A DNA stretch of 64,000 nt, taken from contig JAFMSR010000015.1 of the NCBI GenBank assembly GCA_022818135.1, positions 31,805,117 through 31,869,116 on the forward strand. Direction: 5' to 3'. The stretch comes from Saxidomus purpurata. Taxonomy: Eukaryota; Mollusca; Bivalvia; Venerida; Veneridae. Shown here in pieces: positions 13,301 to 28,300 of this stretch (position 1 is its first letter; every line of letters begins with the position of its first letter). Under the pieces are notes generated by a model. It searched no databases. It was not told the DNA's origin and worked only from the letters and a program-made list of their open reading frames with translations. The position numbers and the translations under genes are program-made.

Positions 13301-16300
13301 TTAATGTATTTCTCTTTTTATTTTTTTTGAATGCTGGTATTCTTTCATTGGGGAAAAAAAACACACTTTCAGATTTGACTAATGTCAAAATAGCCTCAGA
13401 TCCACGTACGTGTGAACCGTTTGGACTATATTTGGCGATGTTTTTTCTACAGTAGCCGAGGACAAAGCTGATAAAACAGTAATGATCCATTTTGACTACT
13501 TATGATGTATGCAATAAAGTGGTCGAGTATGCCATAAGTGTTTTATACTTGTTTCATGCAGTTGATGTTATGCTTTGACATGTTTAGAGAATGAGTTTAC
13601 GAGTAGTATTTTGTAATGATCACTAGTATCTTATTTTAAGCCATCTTTGTTACATGGAAATTATAGTGTTTCATAAGTTTTTAGTTTTCAGCACGTATTA
13701 AAATATATGAGTGGTTTTTAGTGATATTTTGTATGTATAAAACATATTTGCATAGTTTAGTATGAAGTAGAATTTTCTGGATATTACATGAGGAATTGTT
13801 GCAGAAATGAAGGTAATATAAACGGACCTGATATTCTTTTATTACTGTATGTTTATTTTTATGAAATGAGACATTGCTGTTTGCTTTGGTGTATTTATGT
13901 ATCCGATTTATTAAATTTACCTTTGTAAAATCTTTTTGCCCCTTCAGGATTTGAACTTGGGACCTCCTGTAGACTTCAACACTGCCAATTCAGATTGACA
14001 TAAATTATTTTTTAAACCAGCCGAGTCTGTTTCAGAGACTAGAGAAATGAGACTTTCCGTCAAAGAAATCGATTAAAATGTCAGTAAATACGAAATCAAC
14101 ATAATTAAAGAGAATAACTTGAAAATACTCATTTGACGTACACAGCAGTTACAAGAATTGAAATATATGGCTTTTCTGATAGAAGATAGATCATGGATTA
14201 AAATCTGGATATTTAGCAGAAGGCAACCTTTAATTGTATCAAATTTTCTTCTTGTCTAGTATCATATTGCGTATAATTTTTCATTTCCATTCTACCTGAT
14301 AAACAGATAAAGAATTACTAGAGCTCCATTGTTTTTTCCACAAAGATCATTAATATTTTATCATTTTTGGTATCTTTCTATGCCCATAAATTATTGGCTC
14401 AATGTCTAAATACAAAAGTTTCATCATGATAAGTAAAAGCCCAAAGGAAACAATATATATATATGGGCTTATTTATAATAAAAGCAATCTGATAAAGTCC
14501 ATGACGAGCCAGTGTGAAAGGAAAGGTGTAAATAATGACTTTATTCAAGTAGGTGTCTATGGTATTACAGCTTGATATAGCCCAAGATAAGAGTAAATAG
14601 GTTTTCTGACATAAGTAAAGTGAAAATAACTGGTTATCAGTAAAAATGTCAGAGTGCTCCCTGCATTGTATTATAAGAAGTACTCTATTTTCATACTTTA
14701 GTTGTCTGTTTGTGATATGCTTCAAACGTGTCTTCCAGTTATTAGCTTTAAGATTTACAAATGAAAAATACCCAATTTTAACTATTCTAATACATTGCTG
14801 TAATAATAAACTTAATTTTTGCTTGAAAGGCATGTAGATTTAAGGTCAAGGGCAATAACTGTGGTAGTACACTGCTCAGGGTGAGAAAAAAATGTTTTGC
14901 ATATTTAGTTTCATTACAGCTTTAAATAGATGAAATTTCATTTTAAGTGATTAGATTAAAATATCTTTTTAGATCAAGGGAAATAAATCTGCAGCCACTG
15001 AACCAAGGCATAAGAATATGTCCCGCAGAACTATTATAACTAAGTGTATCATTTGTATTGAGTTTCTTTGGTATAATGTTTAGAACCGCTTGAGTGGTTT
15101 GCACCCAAAATATTTCTGCAGCATACCAGCCAACAGTGTGATCTGTGCACTAGGACAATGCTGCATAGAGCCAAACTCCACTGCGCAAAAAGCCCAGACA
15201 GATTAATTACTTTAGATGCTTGATATCTTAATTAAATCTATAGATAACTTCCCTGTATTAAATCATTATCTTATTAAATCATTATCTACCACTTAGCCAG
15301 AAATATTGTTACACTGCTTTGAACCGGTCATAAAAGTTTGAGGAGCAACTTAGTACAGAAAAAGGTAGTTTATACTAATTGGCAGAATCTTCAAATCCTG
15401 TTTTTCAGTCATGTATAATAGGGGATATTCAGGCAAACCGGGAGATTTTGGTGATCATTTTCAGTTCAGTATGAAATTGTGTAGACTTATTACAATGCAC
15501 TACAAGTTTGAATACTTTTTTAGGCCTTGTTTGCTTGTGGCTTACCTATTCCTCGACCATTCAACTGATAATACCCATGTCCGCTCTTCCATCTTTCTTT
15601 CCAAATGTTTTGTTTGTTAGGATACAAAACAAGGGTTCAGTGCTTTACAGGCCCTTACTTACAAGAAGTATAAAGATGTTTTGCATTGATATCTTGATGT
15701 ACAGTCTGTGAGTCTGGAACTGTTGTAAACACAGCTGTATGGTGAACAAAAAAACCTCAAGACACTTGTAGATTAACTCTACTGACATACATTTCCAGCT
15801 TGTTAGAAGTTGGTCAATTAGTGACATACTAGCGTTGTAACATTTCATTGAGTATATAGTACATGTATTTTTGCCAAGTCTTATTGAAACAACTTCAAAA
15901 AAACTATATCTTTGGGGTGGGAGTGTCTCAAAAACTACTGAACTGTTGAACTGTGAAATTTTAGATTGATTTTTGGAACAGATAATATTTAGTTTTTCAT
16001 TTCCACTGGTTAACGCCATGTTTGAGGCCCATGAATAACTTCAGTGCATGTACTGAGTTAAAAAAGAAAAAGATTGTGTAATGTTCACATTCTACTATTT
16101 CTAGGCAATATTTGCATTCTCTCCCTTTCCAGGAGAAGTGATTTTGACTTTAAAGTTGGGTAATTGTAAAACAAGGTCATGAAGGTCAGGTGTTGAGACA
16201 CCTAAACAAGCAGCTTGGTTTTGAACATTAGCACTTCACTGTCTACCTAAAGGTCAAGGTCATGCAAGTTCAGGAGCTGACTATTAGGCTGTTTAGTTTG

Positions 16301-19300
16301 TAATGCAATCTACTGAATGTTGGTAGATTTTAGTTGGCTTTTGGTAGATTGTGTTAGATATGGGTAGATTTTGATGGCTGTTTGGTATTTTGGTGTTATG
16401 TTTTCTTAGTACCAGGGAGGCCCTAGGGATTGCTGTATAATTACACTTCTTAAAGGTCCACTACTAAGCGAAAACTAAGTGACAGTTATTTCAATGGCAA
16501 GTACTTCCTTATGCAGACACTAATTGAAGATTGTCAGGTTAAAATTTAAGAAAGTGTTTGGAACACGAAGAAAAGTATGTGTATTATGTTGAATCTCAGT
16601 GTTTGACAAAATGCCACCCAGGTATTTTAAACTTTCTTCATAATGCTAAAAATAAGTGTACTGTCTGTGGTTTTTTGATTTCTACTCCACTTTTCATTTT
16701 TTTTAGAAATACTGATTTCTGTGTTTTTAAGTTTTTGATTTTCCTTCCTTTCTTTAAAGACTTGAAGTTGACTTTACCTTTCGTAAAGATCAAGGACATT
16801 TAGAAGCATAATTATTATAAAAGAAAAAATTTGTGGTTATGAAAAGACAAAACAAATGCCATGAAAGCCTGTTTAGGAAGTAGGAGTTATAATAATGTGT
16901 GGAATTTTAACTATGCTAATTAGTATTTGACATATATATTACAAATTTTGACATTGCTTTTATTTTGACTAAAATAAAGGCCTCTTTGCTTGTAAAGCTA
17001 TTCTCTCAATGATTAGCTGGGACTGTGCCCTGATATATGATAGTTTGTAAATAAAACAAATTTTTGACACGAATTCACCAAGTGGGAGATTGTTCAAAAG
17101 ATTGTTGACTGATCCGTATTGTGTGTACGTCCTCCTCGTCTTCGGCTGGGTATTATTTGCACCCTTTAATACGCTTGGAGTGGGTTAATTATTTTCTGCA
17201 CTGCACTTCTAATGCCACCGCAGGCTTGGTCTATGAGTATGTGTGGTTATTGTCATACTTCATTATCATTCTCTCCACAAGTTTGTGTAAAAGTTTTGTT
17301 CTGCGCTTGTGGTGTAAAACAGGATTCTGGGTAATATTACAGCAGTATGTTGCTCTTTGTGACGGAGGTAACACAGAGTAAGTGCATTTTTTGTAACTTG
17401 GAAAGTGCTAAGAAGAAAAGTCATATGGTTTTGCATTGTTAAATTTATTCTTCCATTTATGATAATTTCTAGAGCTATGTTTCTTTTTAAAAGGTACTGG
17501 AGACACTCTAAAAATATTTTTTTGTATTGTAGAATGATTCAAGTGTTGCTGACAATGCTATAAATGTGTAAATATATTCTGCAGAGACTAAAAAATTCTC
17601 TTGACATGAGATTTGTCAAATTGGTGCAATTTCTATGGTCTTTCTGACAGTGAAATGGCAGTAATTGCACCCAGAACTTGTTTTGTAGTGAATGGTAAAA
17701 TTCCAAGACAGTATCATAAAAATATATACATGAGTGAAGTTCTATGAGGAGATGTGGTAAACTTGATACTGAGGCAAGGAAGAGTTTAAAGATAATCATA
17801 TAATTAAGATATCCCGATAGACAGCTTGATGGTACAGATAAGCTAAAACTGTCAGAGAGAGAGGGAGAGGGGGAAGGAGATTTGTACACAGTTCTTTAAA
17901 GTCATTTTGGTAGTTATAGCAGATATTTCCTACTGATGATAGATAAGTTGATGATTAAATTTTCCATTAAAGCTGGGTTTCAAGGTTTCAAACTTATGTA
18001 TTAACAATGATGGCTGACAAAGTGTTGAAGAAAAAAGACTGTAGTTCGAAGTGAACTGTGATATAGGGAAAGTGCATACATGCTTGACCATAGACTGGCA
18101 TTCAGTCCATACATTTATTTCCATTTTGTGATCATCTGCCTACTTGTTTCTTATAATTTCCGCCATTTGCCTCCAAAAATATAAGTAGATGATCGAGACG
18201 TGTTAGAAGAAATGTTGAAAGTATTTTGCTTGTAGTTTTAATGAAATATATAATCATCTAGCCTGGTAGTGAGGCAAACTTGACCACAAAACGTACATTT
18301 GATCAATATTTAATTGCCATAGGATAATGCTTCGGTGCATATTTCGTATTAAAGAAGTGGTTGACAATAAAAACAGATACAGCATCTTAAATTTTTCCCC
18401 TTTAGCAATACAACATGCATCAAGAGACAAAGAATACATGTTTGCGTTTGTTTGATCCCAAAAAATCATATTCATTAATATTAATGATTATTCATGATGT
18501 TTATAAATGTAGCGGCAATGATCATGATCTATCAGAGTCAATCTACGAACATGTCATACTGGTGACAAAAATGATGCACTTTGTCGATCGTTAAATATGA
18601 CTTACCTTCTGTCATTAAACAGACACCATGATTGATTCAACTTTTTCTAATTGAATATCTATGTAGCATTTTTTTTAGTTTGAAAAATGTGGGTGAAATG
18701 TTTTTGCTCTTTAATTGGTTGTAAATTTTTTTTTGAGTGCTATAGAAATCAGGTTTGGACTTACATTTTAATGTGAAGTTTGTTGCAATAATGGTTTTCT
18801 TATATGGTTGTAAATTTTGTTTGTTCCATAACTTTATTTTCTTTTTGACAAGAAAACTTACGACAGAATCACTTAAATTGTTGAAAAAGTCTTTGTGACT
18901 TTGTTTTAATATTGATATGTATCATTGATTTTTTGTTTGTTATTCAAATTGAAGTCAGTATTGTTTGATTCATGTAAACTGTTGGACATGTACCTTTACA
19001 TACAGACACTTGGGTTCAGTAGAGTGATTCTGGACCAAAATTGTATCTTGTTATCATTTTTGTTTTTGCAAGTTCACATACCATGAATACCCATGATTTA
19101 GTCCCTCAGTGGACACATTAAAAAAGTTTGTACTGACTGGAATAAAGAAAAGAAATGCAACTTAACCTTTGAACTTAAAATTCGTCTACCTGATAAAAGA
19201 CTGAAATATCTATTCTGGCAAATTTTTTTTTAAAAATGAGGGAATAAATTCAGTCTGATAAGGAACTTTACCGCCAGTAGGATTTCCTATATATAAAAAA

Positions 19301-22300
19301 AAATGTAAAAGTTATGTCGAGTATAGTAGATATTGGTAGAAAGGAACACCTGTATCATACGACAGTGGCGTTGTTGCCAATTGTTATCATAATATAGATC
19401 ATAATAAATCACAAAACAAATCTTTGCTGCTGCCGCTATAAGTGTTGGCATTAATATTGTATCCATGGAAAAACGAAAACAATAGTAGAAACAACACTGT
19501 TTGCCAACTCAGCAATATTTGTGTTTATTATTTCAGTTATTGTCGGAGATTGTTGAAGTCGAAGAGAACAAGGACGACAACTCTGTGACTTGTGACCGTC
19601 GACAACAGCAGCGGCAGTACAGGGAGCGACAACGACAGGAAGTACAGAAACCAGTCAAGCGTAGCAACAAACGCAGGAGTCTCAGTCTGCCTACAGGTAT
19701 ATTTATAGAATTAGTTTTGTTACACATTCCGTAAAAAGGCAACCTAATGGATGTAATGTTAGAAAGTGGCGCTATTAAATATTTATAGTTTTTACCCTTG
19801 ACATGGTGAAACTGTATTACATAAATAGCAGCAATTTTGGTTAGCAACTCTTAAAACAATTTCAGATTCAATAATCAGTTGTTTTAATAAGCTACAATGT
19901 ATTGTTACATAGTTTCAAATTGGCCATTGGCTAGCTTCTTGTAAGGTTTTGCCAGTTAATCAGTTTGATAAGTTTTTGACCAATAGACACAAAGTAACAA
20001 CCCTTTCCTCACTCCAAGATACCTCAATGGCCAAACTGTCATCAGATTTCCTGTCTAGGTATCAGATTTCCTGTCTAGGTATATGTGTGTGGTAGGCAAT
20101 AGATATGTATATAATAATATCAGATGTCCCCATTTCATTTCTATCATTGTGATAGAGCACCAGCTTGTACACCTATTTATTGTATTGAGGAAGTATAAGA
20201 TTTGCATCTGAGCGTTTTCTTCAAGTAGTAACCTAAAAACGTTTTACACATAATTATTATATACAAACACAAAAACCACTTGTCAGTCAGGAGTAAAGTC
20301 ACAACAGCTCTTCAGAGTTTACCATGTTACAACGACTGATATTTTCTCACACCAAATTGCTCATTTTTGTCATCATAACAAAATTATGATATTAATATTT
20401 CCAAATAAGGAGAAAAACACTTAGACCTGCCGTCCTACCAGAGACGCCATTAGCTGCTCAAATGTTAGCATAAAGAGTGAAAGTTGTAGATTATCCTACA
20501 CATGTTGATTCCATACTTGCCGATAATGGCAGCTTTTCCATTAATATGATCGACTAGATCAACAAATATTTGATGAATATTCTCCAGAATTCTGCATCCC
20601 AAGAGAAACATATCTCAGAAAGATGCTCAAAAAACGGTTGCAATTTATACTGACAGATATTTAGATTCAGTTTTCAAATATGAAACTTTATTCAGTAATA
20701 GAGACAGGTTTCATTTCTTTCAAGATAATTTTAGGTGGCAGAGTTGCATTTCTCAGAAACATGATTATTTACAGCACTTTGCATGAATATACAGGTTCTT
20801 TAGGATAAAAAATAACTAGTTAATGTGTGGTAAGCTTTTACTTGGAGCCACGTCATAAGTGAATAGCTCTGACATTGAGAAAAGACATAAAACAGTGAGC
20901 GCATAGTTAAAATCATTAGACTTTTAGCCTTAAAGAAAATATTTAACGAGAATACCAAATTTTTTGTTGTTGTTTTGAAATATGATTAGATGCAGTGAAA
21001 TACTACTTACTTCAGGAAACAGTATTTTCATGGGAACTTTGCACACATCTGTTTTGTATGAAGATATTAACTGTAGATATAGAGCATGTAAGTGTAGATA
21101 TTTCTGTAAGATACAAGCATAAAATGCCAGCCTCCATCATTAAGTCAGACATATTAAAGGCACCTGATAGAATCCCAAGGCAATAAATGTTATTTCTGAT
21201 ATTCTGCAAACACAACAAACACAACATAAAAAACAAAATATCTGAGAATCGGATGGAATATTTATTCCATGCAAATGGTGGATTGACAGTAAAACAGTGG
21301 TATCGCCTTCTTAAATTTATATGCACATACAGTAGTTTGCTGTCAACCCACATAATTTAGGCACTCAATATTATCGGGTACATCTGCCCAGTATTTCTTT
21401 TTCACCTGTCTTTCATGATCTGACCTACTTGAGCAATAAAATCTATATCTGGAATCAGAATAAAGTATGATAAATAAATTTTGATTCCATTTCAGAGTTA
21501 TAGACAAATGTACTTCCATTGCAGCATGTTACTCCGCAAGCCTGTTGCTTGTACCTCATGAAATTCATGTTTTTCTAGAATCATGCAAACTGATATAACA
21601 AACAAAATTCAAGAATTTTGAGGAAAATCATCATGAAAACACCCAAGTAGAACTCCTCTTTCCAGTTGGCCTGTTCAGTAGTTTATAGAAGATTTTATGT
21701 TACATTTATGACCTGATGAAGGTCACTGATTTGGTTAGTAACCTCCAACAAAGTGTGAATATAGTAATTATTGTCCTGCCTGTAGGGGGTGGTAGTTGGG
21801 TAATTAAATGGTTATCTAAATGACCTACTCCTATGGGATACTGATAGCTTCAGTTGATACACAGGTTTCTAATAAAATAAGGTCACGCTTTGCTGGTTCA
21901 GTTGATACACAGGTTTCTAATAAAATAAGGTCACCCTTTGCTGGTTCAGTTGATACACAGGTTTCTAATAAAATAAGGTCACCCTTTGCTGGTTCAGTTG
22001 ATACACAGGTTTCTATGAAAATAAGGTCACGCTTTGCTGGTTCAGTTGATACAAAGGTTTCTAATAAAATAAGGTCACGTTTTGCTTTGCTGGTTCAGTT
22101 GATACACAGGTTTCTATGAAAATAAGGTCACGCTTTGCTGGTTCAGTTGATACAAAGGTTTCTAATAAAATAAGGTCACGTTTTGCTTGTGGTTCAGTTG
22201 ATACACAGGTTTCTAAGAAAATAAGGTCACGTTTTGCTTGTTCAGTTGATACACAGGTTTCTAAGAGAATAAGATCACGTTTTGCTCCATTGGAAGCCGT

Positions 22301-25300
22301 CCAAATAAGTCTACCATTTGGAAAATCTTGGAAAGCTTGGTGTATCCTGTATCAATTGATCCCCATCATTTAACTTTCGGTGTATTTGACCTACGGTCTG
22401 GGTGAAGAAAATATTCATTTTAATTAAGTAATAGTGTCAGAATTTAAACTTTTTTCTTTCATGGCACTTGAAAATTGCGGAAACTTTTGTAGTATTCATG
22501 TATGATGACTTGACAAAAAAAAAATCAAAACAGCTTAACTCGTTATTTAGTAACTGTATATTTAAAAACAGATATATATATATTATAAATAAATAAAAAT
22601 GTAATGTTTCTACAGTTATCTTAGATCATTAACCATGATTGCATAATGTCTCAATTAATTATTCTCTTCGAATCAGGAGCCCCTTGGACATATTGTTATC
22701 TCTGATTTTTCAATGTTTCGTACATAATGAAATTATGACATACGATATGGTATACATATTGTACAGAGATCACAATATACGATGATACCTAAAGCATAAA
22801 GATCATCCCGATAGTTATGCCCCGTCGGTCCCGTGACATGATCGGGGAATCTTTAGTTTATCTTAGTATTATAGTTAAATTTTGGGGAAAAAATCTTATT
22901 TGCTGGGCTATGCATTCCTGAATAAATTACGCTTTCAAACATAGTTACATACCTCATTATTAAATGTCTGACATGGTCATTAAACTTGTGAAAACTGCAT
23001 TATTATGAGCTTTGTATGGCTCCTAGCTCATGCCAGCTACTGTTGTATGTATAACATTGGATTTTAACATTGTGATTCTAATCTGGGATGTAACATCATA
23101 TCACTAGCATGGTAGGCATTCTTTCTTTATATTTCTTTCTGAATTACTGAACAGATTCTTACAAAGTATCAGTACATAACTATACATGTTTAATAACTGT
23201 TTTACATGAGAAATTACATTTCCAAAGAATGTGTATAAATGAACTGGTCATTTCTAACTTGTATTTGACAGGTGACATAGTTTTAAAATATGCTCATGAT
23301 CTAGCTATGTGGAGCATAAACTATTTGTATAGTCTGTGTTATGTTACAGATTTTTGCCGCACATTCATTGGAAATTGTTGTGTTTCTTGCATATTGTACG
23401 TTCTGAACTGTGCTGCGGTTGCAGTAGTCATGGTAAATGAAAAATTGCTGACTGTCTAGTCAGGATCAGACTGCACTCTGTCTGTACCGTTCACACAGGC
23501 GGAAAACGGGTTGTGTCCCACAGTGTCGGACTATAGCAGGAATTTATATTTCTTTCTGTTTTTCAGGGACATTAGCATTTGGTGATGCAAGGATTGTGTA
23601 TAAGAATGGGCATTTTACGATCGAAACCATGGATACATCAGAATACGAGTCATCTGAACCTTCGGATTACCACTCCAGTTCTGTTCATATAGACAGCCAT
23701 GAAGATGACTTATGGGATACGACAGACACCAGTGGTGTGAAGAGTCATTCAAGGGAGACAACTGATATGCATAATAAACCCCTGATGCGAAGGCAAAATG
23801 CAAAAGCGGCCCTAAAAAGTAGTGACTCCTCGGAAGATGTGTTTTACAATGAAACTGACTATACAGAAAACGTTGGTCTGTATCGAACAAACTTAAATGG
23901 TGAGTCACAAGTGCTAAGTATGGGTCGAACTGATGAGGAAGTTTTTAACGAGTCGTGCTCTAGTCGTACCTCTGATATGTCAGTTGATAGTTATATATCT
24001 GAAAGAATGGATGTAAGCACGGATGATTCTGTGACAGACTCTAAAAAACTCAGTAGCTCTAGTCTGCCGGAATCTAAGGATGACGAAGTAAAACTTGTAA
24101 TGCAACGTGCTAAACGAACTTCAAGTTTCCGTGCGGCACAGGAAGCTGGTTCTCTGAGACTTTCTGGTATTGAGGAAGATAAAGTTCATAACAGTACGAG
24201 AGCTAGATCTGTATCCCTTGACGACAGTCAGAAAGCTGACTTGACCAAATCTCCAAAAATACAAAGTGTGCAAAATCAGAATCCTACATTTTTGAAAAAG
24301 GTTATGGCGAAAAGAAAAAGTGTTAATGAAAATATATCAGGCTTTACAAAACAAAGTGAATCTGCCAGAGATTTTTTCACAAAGAAAATGACACTGAAAG
24401 GCCTTTTTAGAAAAAATAAGTCTGATACGTCAGTGAACAGTCCAATGAAATCAGAGCACCCTGTTAGCCCACCACTTGCTGCATTTCAAAATGATGACAT
24501 TGGAAGTGTTGATACCCCACCCAGTTCTCCTTACAGGACTCGGAATTTACGTCGCAGACATACGTCTGCTGATATACTTAAGTCATACCCTGATTCTAGT
24601 GAAACTGACTCTAACTGCCCAACGCCTACTCAAGAAAGGAGCAGTATATCGAGAAGCTCTATTTCGTCACCCTCGACACCTTCTCATGAGGGAAGTGTTT
24701 TCACGAATCTCAGCTCCGATTCGGCCCCACCTTTTCGAGATGAGGATCAGATGAGCATTACGTCGGCAAGTAGCTTTGCCAGCAGTATTAACTCACCACT
24801 GTCAGAGCAACCTCATAAACCAAAAACCCCCAAACCTGTTGGGGCCTCTCCCCGGAGAAATCCAAGTTTCAGCTCACATTTGTCGAGAACTGGTTCCCAG
24901 TCTTCACAAAGAAATGTTTTGAATTCAGTGACATCGTTGGAAAGTGATCATTCTGAATCTTTGCAGGAGGATGGTTTAAGGGACGCAAGGTGCGAATGTA
25001 ATTACGAAACAAGGTATCGTAAATATGAAACATCAAATCGTAACGTGAAAGGCTCGGCAGATTCACTAACCATGTGCCAATTTTGTAAACAAAGGGAATT
25101 TTACAAAAGTGATAGTGCTTTTTCAAGTTCATCATTTCATAAACAGCAATTGTTATGTAGAGAAAAACTTAGTGAAGATGGTGCCAAGTTACGGAGAGAT
25201 TCATCTGGGAGGAGTAGCTATGACAGATTGGGAATTATATCACAGACAGACGTTGCATCCAGTAACAGCAATGACAGCGGTATACAGCGTGATGCCAGCC

Positions 25301-28300
25301 TGCATTCCAGTAATGAATCAATTAAGGTGAGAACTTAATATTTTTTGTCTTTGATTAATCAAACACATTATGTCACAGCATGAGAGTTTGTAATTACATT
25401 TTTGCTATGAAAATGGCTTGACTTTGATTGCAGTTTTTAACTTTGTCACACTTTTGAAAATAAGGTTGCACAAAAGTTTGCATTATGATGCTGTATCAAC
25501 AGCAAAACCCAAGTCTCTAGCTGAGAGCTTTAGGGAACACATTATAAATCTTAAGGATCTAACATGCTGCCGTTTATAAGTACCCGATGATATCACAATA
25601 TCTTTTACTAATGTTGCAGTCATAGCCATACTTTGTTTATATAAGGGCATGTATTGGACATGTACCAGGATACACATGGTATTACACCCATTTAGGTAAC
25701 ACTATACAACAAGGTTTCAAATTAATGAAGCTACATGTATATGACAGCACATATTCTAAATATGCAGTATACATGTATGTCAGATATAGAAGCTGTAACT
25801 GCAGTGGTTGACTTCTTTAAATTATTAAATGAAACTTTTTATGAACCAGTAGTTGTTCAGGATATAAGATAAAACATCTTCAGCCATGATGCAGAAAAAA
25901 GAATGAACAATTATTTAGTGGAGATAAAACAAATCTTGCCATGCATTAGAGGTACATAGGTCAGATGTTTCTGTTGGTATGTTCAAAATTATGTGTTGTG
26001 AAGTGTTAAGAGTTAACATTTCATGATAAGAGATTAGCATATTTCATTTCCTGAAATCTTTAAATAAAATCTCAACACAGTTTTCGTATGAACAAACACA
26101 GCATGGTTTCTTTACAAGTTGTAAAGGCATCAAACTGATGCACAATATGAAGGTTTTGCAATACACACCTTGTTTGTATAAAGCAAAGACTTTATAAGTG
26201 GAGTAATGTTTAGGTCACTTTTTAAGGTAAGTGTCTGGCCATTTGTATATTGCACAATGTTACCACAAATTTTAAAAATATTCAGGATCTGTCTATGTGA
26301 CTTTTTAACAAGTTTGATACATATAAAAGGTAAGGATGAACAAACTTAAAGGTAGAGTTTCATTACTTCTATTTTGGGTTTTTCTGACATATCCTAATTT
26401 CATCAAAGTCTACTGGTTTTAAAACTTCATAATATTATGATTATACTCATTAAAACAGTCTCATTAAACAGTCATGAAAAAGTTATTTTAATTCTATCAT
26501 GGAGTACATGTGTGAGATTATATGTAATGTATCGACAACTTGACAGATTTTTGCTGAAGGCTAGAAAACACTATTTTTTAAGTTTAAGGAAGTAGTCTGG
26601 TAAATTTCAACTTCCTCTAATAACATTTGTATCCAGGGGTCCCTCAAAGAGTTTTTCTCTCTCCTTTACTATACTTCTAGTTGATTAGGGTGTTTAGTTT
26701 CCAATCAGCATAATATAAATGAGGCTGGCATATACTAAAACAAAACATTTGTCGCATATTTTCTTTTCTTACTATAATTAGTGAATGGAAATATAATCTG
26801 TGATGTAGAAAAGGTTGTAAGGAAAGCAAAATCATTACAAGGATAATTGACATAGCACTCTTTCTGGCATATCTTGATGAGACAACGTTGTCATCATTGA
26901 ATCACCATGGAGATTGAAATATTCTTGTTTCTTGGAGTTTTGGCTTTTATAGCTTTCTTGATGTATCTAACGGACTATGTCTTGAATAAAACAGGCTGAA
27001 CATGCGCCTAGTAATTGCTATACTTATGAAAATCAACCGTTTCACTAAATGCAAAATATGATGAAGAATGTCAAAGGAATTAAAGGAACCTAAAGAGAAT
27101 TAACAGGGAAGAAGCCAAATTCAGCAAAGCAAGGACTGAAATATACCAGAGACTATACATTGCTTGAAACGTAACATTAACACCCTTCTGATGTGAACTG
27201 TTTCCTTGGCACGGCTGCAAAGCTTTTTTTGATCATTTACAGAATATAAATAGTATTTCATCAATAAGAGAGGTTTGAAATATTAGCATGATTAGATCTT
27301 GAAATGTGAATGTAGAAAGCAAATTAATTTGTTATTCAAGAATGATCACGTTACCAATTAGGGGATTTAGTCTTGGAAACTTTCTATCTCTGTGCTCCCT
27401 CTTCGCAATATTGTCTTCATTTTGGAGTTATGTATCGGGAACTTTTATGCTTTTTGAGTTATATTTATGGTTTAATGTATTTCATTGGATAGTGTTTACA
27501 AAGTAAAGCCTGGACACCCCGTGTTCGTGGATATTTGACTAAATTTTGAAATAAGTACCGGAGTGCTGGTGATTATATTTCGAACGAAATGTGGAGAATT
27601 CTAGATACGTACCTTCAAAGGTGACAAGACGACTGAGACAAAACCAACCTTCTGTGATTTTAGTTAGTATGAATGTGACAAAATTTCTGTTGAAGTAAAA
27701 AGCCCGACTACAAGGTTGATGAAAAAAGTATCAGATGATCACTGCCAATCTGCAAGATGATTTGTCCGGTTACGAATGTATTGGTTCGAAAACTGGAAGT
27801 AGTAATCCTGACAGCCTTGTTCTTAGTTATTTATATCTTTGTTAAATTTCGGCTCAGTTTTATGGAGTGTAGATCTACTTGGAAGATAACTTGTTAAAAA
27901 GGACACTTTTTAATAAAAAATGAAAAATGATGAAAACATTCAGTGTTCATGAGAGGCAAATACAAATATTTTTTCTGGACTGTTACCATGGTTACTGTAA
28001 AATATAAGCTAACATAATCAATAAGAAATTGACATATTTGATGAGTTGTAAAAATAATATATTGATGGAAAGGTGATATATTACTGATTTCTCACTAAAA
28101 CTGACTGGAGGTATTCCATCAAAAATGTTGAAAAAATGAAAGTATTTTGGATTAGTAGTTTTAAAATAACATTTTCTTTATTTTCGTGGTATGTTTGGGG
28201 AGACTTGCCAAGCCTGTAGTTTATTTGATTCTGGAGTTTGTTGAAAGTTTTATGTCCACAAGTTAACAACAGAAAATGGAAAAAATATGGCTTCACTGAA

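Larger units (their letters stand above)
4386..19536 (+). other. Large intron (15.2 kb), repeat-bearing
   Basis: No exon-like block was found. Open frames here are short and lack splice context. It contains the TTCATGA-rich element (8539-9857), a retroposon-like tail near 10.7 kb and scattered AT-rich simple sequence. The rest is unremarkable AT-rich DNA. First introns often carry enhancers, but none can be pointed to. Confidence 0.5.

Noticed and set aside
13930..14000. Reverse tRNA B-box-like sequence (GGATTTGAACTTGGGACCTC)
   Set aside because: Only the B-box region is recognisable; no A box or body could be placed, so it may be chance or a tiny SINE scrap.
14399..14833. 144-codon minus-strand ORF
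   Set aside because: Low-complexity, AT-driven translation without domain likeness, splice sites or conservation-like pattern; it sits inside a large intron.
21820..22373. Two ORFs (99 and 85 codons) with [20 protein letters not shown] repeats
   Set aside because: They are the translation of the 48-bp minisatellite, open only because 48 is a multiple of three. No splice sites or start context fit the gene.
23615..25330. ORFs in other frames and on the minus strand over the large exon (e.g. 23615-23908, 24476-24754, 24869-25135)
   Set aside because: Shadows of the real reading frame; composition and splice phase support only the + frame through 23567-25326.
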